This document shows positions 17,301 through 20,000 of a stretch of 20,000 nucleotides of DNA, piece by piece (the first letter of the stretch is position 1; each line of letters begins with the position of its first letter). Source of the stretch: Isochrysis galbana (taxonomy: Eukaryota > Haptophyta > Isochrysidales > Isochrysidaceae). The notes beneath the pieces were generated by a model. That model had not been told where the DNA came from. It searched no databases and saw only the letters and a list, made by a program, of their open reading frames with translations. The stretch spans positions 5,610,026 to 5,630,025 of the forward strand of contig CM030937.1 in the NCBI GenBank assembly GCA_018136815.1, read 5' to 3'. Position numbers and translations under genes: made by a program.

Positions 17301-17737
17301 AAAGAGAGTCCGCAGGAGGGCAGTGGAGGTTGGGCGGAAAGGTTTGGAGAGGGGAGAGTTGGAAGAGAGGGTGTTTGTGCGCGGGAGTGATCAAGTGGCA
17401 GAGAGAGGAGCGGACGTGAGCGCCGGCAATCCACCTGGAGCCATCCCTCTTCCCTGGAGAGTACCATGTAGCCGAGCAGCGGGTCGTCGACATCGAGTCT
17501 ATCGGCCATGTACTCGAGCGAGAGGGGTTTGGAGGCGTCTCGAGCGGAGGAGGCGCGTCGGCGCACAGCCTCATTCACCATCACCACCATCTCGCCCAGG
17601 AGAGTCAGCCAGAGCTCTCGGGGAGGCTTGACAATCACAGAAGAGAGAGAGAGGTCTTTTCCACAGGCGTTTGGGATCTGCCGAGGCTCGTATTTGGGCT
17701 CGTGGACGGGGGGAAGGGCAAAGCGACGGGCAAGCAT
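14347..17737 (-). CDS. GNAT acetyltransferase - triple LysM - bromodomain protein, six exons
   Basis: Exons read from GT-AG junctions and frame (minus strand): 17737-17435, 17232-16390, 16155-15829, 15552-15418, 15335-15049, 14929-14347. Total 2478 nt, 825 residues plus stop, every phase compatible. Residues about 60-225 form a GNAT-like domain: GYMVLSREEGWLQ joined to TTFTTWHRNFRWDS, then ELSLLGALGCGRWLVQLIIE as the acetyl-CoA-loop/helix region, and IPFYERMGFVRVG. A basic KRKAKAPPAK-type linker (about 240-265) could be a nuclear signal. LysM-like modules lie at about 276-326, 343-394 and 489-537. A conserved-looking aromatic segment (EYWYVLTYLPDLQW) lies in exon 5. The bromodomain is at about 690-790: FAEPVDW, HPMDIGTVQRKL, and YNRNGS with acetyl-lysine-binding Asn767. 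The likely role is chromatin acetylation and reading. ATG 17737 (MLARRFALPP) is a best guess; upstream is only repeat. Confidence 0.85.
14650..14740 (-). other. Bromodomain core of the acetyltransferase gene, first half
   Basis: This part of the last exon encodes the bromodomain start and ZA loop: VFAEPVDW is the WPF-shelf equivalent (W replaced in the triad by F-x-x-P), followed by LGLHDYPQIVKHPMDIGT. The BC-loop Asn (YNRNGS) follows at about 14533-14536. All expected positions are intact, so acetyl-lysine binding is likely. Confidence 0.6.
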
Positions 17738-17813
17738 GTGCAGGGAGAGGGTGGAGCGCTCCTTCTCCCCCAACTGGCACTCTCTCTCTTTCTCTCTCTC
17801 TCTCCCCCCCCCC

Positions 17814-17876
<63 letters not shown>

Positions 17877-18295
17877 GCTCGCTCGCTGGCTCGCTCCCTC
17901 TCTCCCCCTTCTCTCTCCATCTTTCCATCTCTCTCTCTTTCTCATGGATTCCCCCCCCAACCCCACCCCTTTTCTCCCCTCCTCGCCCCCTCCCCCCCCC
18001 CCCGCCCCCCTCTCCCCCCAACTTCTTTCTCTCCATCGCGCCCGGTGGCTTCCCGCGCGCGCCGGTGAGTGGCTCTTCTAACTTCTATCGCTTATTGCTT
18101 CACTCATACCATCAGAGTTTTATTGTTGGGTCAGTATAACCTTAGTGCTGCGGGGCCGTAGCCCTTCGACCTTCGACGGCAACGGAGCCCCTCCCCACCC
18201 CAAGTACTCCGCTAAGTCGTTGCCTTGGCAATCGTGTATCAATCGTTGAAATCGTAATCACGGCGCTCTCGATAAAAGTTAAAAGTGATACAGCT
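17738..18295. repeat. (CT)n and C-rich pyrimidine tract upstream of the GNAT-bromodomain gene
   Basis: The plus strand is almost only C and T from about 17765 to 18030. It includes (CT)27-like sequence at about 17820-17874, CTCGCTCGCTGGCTCGC, and C-runs near 17946-18018. Seen from the minus-strand gene the tract is GA-rich. It starts about 30 bp upstream of the proposed ATG 17737. It yields artefactual low-complexity open frames on both strands. Confidence 0.9.
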
Positions 18296-19223
18296 TACAA
18301 GCGCCGTGATGCCGTGATATGCGTGATGGTGATGGAGAAGCTGCTTCTAGTCACCAAGGCCCAGGCCAAGGCCAAGGCACTAAGGGGATTGCTTGGGGTT
18401 GGGGCGGCGATGCCGTATACCTTATACCCATCTATACATTGACCCCCTATACAGGGCATGTGGGGGTGTACGGGAGAGGGGAGAGGGGGGGGGGTATGGG
18501 GTATGCAGGGGCATGGGTGGCATGTGGAGGTGTGCAGGGGGTATGCAGGCACATGCACATGCAGGGTTGGGGGGCCAATTGATCGCGCACGGCGAGCGTT
18601 AAGCCCTTAGTTTGACTTGTGCTCGCGTTCTCCCCCCTCCCTCTGGCTCTGGGCGGAATCCTCTTCCGCCGGACAAGCACGACGAACTGAGGTCGGCGCC
18701 TGACCGCCGTCTCCCAGTATCATATGATCTCATCACACATCACTTCGATCTCAGAACACATCACATCAAAAGTACTTCTAGTAAAACTATAGCACTTTGG
18801 CGTGAAATCAAGTTGCCATTGTGGCATAGGGTGCAGCGGCACATCACTTACGATCACGGCTCCGCCTTGCGCAAAAGGCAATATAGAAGCCTTTGATGGA
18901 ATGGGACCAAAGTCGGACCCACAATAATGGCGCAATGATGGTCTAGCGCCGTGGCGCGAGTGATAGCTCGCGAACACTAGAGCAAAAAGCGACATGGAAG
19001 AAGGCACGAAGGCCATAGGTTCGCTCAACGCGCCCGGCGCTGGGACCACGTGGAGCACGCTTCGAACGTGCCCCACGCCTGCATAGATACATCTCCGGCA
19101 GCCGCGCCCTGACCGCCGCGCGCCATCGCCGGCAGCTGTGCGAGTCCAACCCGCATCACCGGCAAAAACTAGGCGCCCGTGTGAGCGGCCGCTGCGCCAC
19201 CGAAGGGCATGCACATCCTCCAG
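18296..19223. other. Intergenic region with G-rich minisatellite
   Basis: Bases 18352-18380 hold CCAAGGC-type repeats. Bases 18455-18570 hold G-runs with GGGGTATG/CATGTGGGGG-like units. The rest, 18580-19223, has no recognisable gene; a long minus-strand open frame (18720-19214) has no domain and no clear codon bias. Confidence 0.5.
18455..18570 (+). repeat. G-rich degenerate minisatellite (GGGTATGCAGG / GGCATGTGG units)
   Basis: Units built from GGGGTATG, GGGGCATGGGTGG, CATGTGGAGGTGTGCAGGGG and GGGTATGCAGGCACATG repeat irregularly. Several closely spaced G3-G9 runs on the plus strand (18475-18540) give G-quadruplex potential. The function is unknown. Confidence 0.7.
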
Positions 19224-20000
19224 TCACCTCGGGGCAATTGGCTGGAGGCCCTCGAGACATTCTGCGTCGGGGTCGCCCCGGAAGCCTTCGAGTGTCGACG
19301 TTAGACTCACGACCCGCCAATCCGTACCGTCCCCCTTGTTGCGGGAGAGCGTTATGCGCCACAGGCAGTCGTAGCACGATGAGTCGCCCTTCAGGTGCTT
19401 GGGCTCTTTCCATGAAATCTCGTCACAGGCCAAGGGCCATCTGGAATGCAAGGACGCACGAGATCAGAAGAAACCACACGTTAGGACGTGCCCGCCCAAG
19501 CCTGATGTGCCCGCCCAAGTCTGACGTGCTCGCCTGCGATGCACACACTGCGCGCAGTCTTGCCGAAAACTCGCGCGTGCGCTGTGACTGCAGCGCACTC
19601 TTTTGGCCATGAGTGGTCCCATCCACTCGGTCCCAACAGTTCCTTGACGAGCCCGGGCATCTCGCCATGATGCCAGACCGCGACAATGCTGTCTTGATGG
19701 TGCCTGAGCAGCGAATGGACCTCCGATTTGAAGTCGCGATACTCTCCCGCCTGGAACGCGCGTCGGTTGTTGGGGAGGGTAAGCTTGTCAGCCGGGCAAA
19801 TAGCTATCGCACGTCAATGTGCAGGGTCTTACCTCGATGTGGTCCAGGACTTGAAGGCCAAGCGCCTCCGCGAGGGGCGTGGCCGTGTCGACCGCGCGGT
19901 GCGACTTGCCCGGCTTCGTCTGGGAGGCTAGTACGTGCTTCGGTGGCCCCGACGGCAGCGCGAGCGAGGGACGTTGCGCCGACATGCACCGTGCGAGGTA
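19224..20000 (-). CDS. Histidine-phosphatase (phosphoglycerate mutase-like) family protein, 3' three exons
   Basis: The frame is open from the window edge (20000) and the gene continues beyond it. Exons: 20000-19833, 19750-19599, 19440-19224 (TGA), 178 visible residues. Exon a reads PPKHVLASQTKPGKSHRAVD then TATPLAEALGL, the R-x-x-x-T-x-x-PLA-x-x-LG stretch typical of histidine phosphatases. Exon b has FKSEVHSLLRHHQDSIVAVW, then HHGEMPGLVKELLG, matching the second catalytic-His region, and a following WP. Exon c has DSSCYDCLWRITL as the usual (F/Y)D..W.(I/L) strand. The first RHG motif must lie outside the window. Junctions: GAG|GTAAGA to TTCCAG|GCG (phase 0; alternative acceptor AAG|CTT at 19783) and AAAGA|GTGCGC to TTCCAG|A (phase 2). 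The substrate is unknown. Confidence 0.68.
19486..19534 (+). repeat. 19-bp tandem repeat, about 2.6 copies, inside an intron
   Basis: Copies at 19486-19504 and 19505-19523 (ACGTGCCCGCCCAAGCCTG, two substitutions between them), then a partial ACGTGCTCGCC. It lies within the second predicted intron (19441-19598) of the histidine-phosphatase-like gene. Confidence 0.85.

Noticed and set aside
17700..18139. Several plus- and minus-strand low-complexity frames across the CT tract
   Set aside because: These are artefacts of the (CT)n and C-rich repeat, without domains or codon bias.
18720..19214. 164-residue minus-strand frame after the histidine-phosphatase-like gene
   Set aside because: No domain, AT-richer codons without bias, and it spans what looks like ordinary intergenic sequence.

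Overview
The window looks like nuclear DNA of a GC-rich, unicellular, ciliated microalga, with a haptophyte- or pelagophyte-like feel. That placement is an inference. Evidence for a eukaryote: spliceosomal GT-AG introns break two minus-strand genes; a cilium-specific SPEF1/CLAMP calponin-homology protein; a bromodomain; a plastid/protist-type folate-biopterin transporter; and abundant polypurine/polypyrimidine microsatellite. No operons, Shine-Dalgarno-led genes, rRNA, convincing tRNA or CRISPR array were seen.

Layout, left to right. 1-921 (+): 3' end of an EamA/DMT-type membrane transporter, cut by the window edge. 922-2351: non-coding, with a G19 run and a perfect G/C-rich hairpin. 2352-3819 (+): a decayed Mutator/Kolobok-like transposase, 5' truncated, with a one-base frameshift separating the body from a Cys-rich tail. 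About 4200-4598 (-): an unrecognised coding-like stretch. 5205-5879 (-): intact intronless SPEF1-type protein, whose upstream region is about 0.8 kb of (GA)n/(CT)n repeat. 6860-7078 (-): a possible orphan exon. 7768-9912 (+): intact intronless folate-biopterin transporter. 9913-12490: non-coding or degenerate, with several inverted and direct repeats. 12493-13506 (+): tyrosine recombinase with its catalytic residues in place, bracketed by a 13-bp-arm hairpin upstream and a 50-bp imperfect direct repeat plus a palindrome downstream. 14347-17737 (-): the most striking gene, a six-exon reconstruction of 825 codons joining a GNAT acetyltransferase-like domain, three LysM-like modules and a C-terminal bromodomain. 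All exon phases are consistent. 17738-19223: CT microsatellite, then a G-rich minisatellite and apparently empty sequence. 19224-20000 (-): three exons of a histidine-phosphatase-like protein, with its 5' end beyond the window.

The genes do not form a pathway. The region is a mosaic of housekeeping genes (transport, cilium, chromatin) and mobile-element remains. Two themes recur. Polypurine/polypyrimidine tracts lie directly upstream of three start codons. The introns carry the same AG|GT sequence at both ends, the kind of duplication expected of introner-type insertion.
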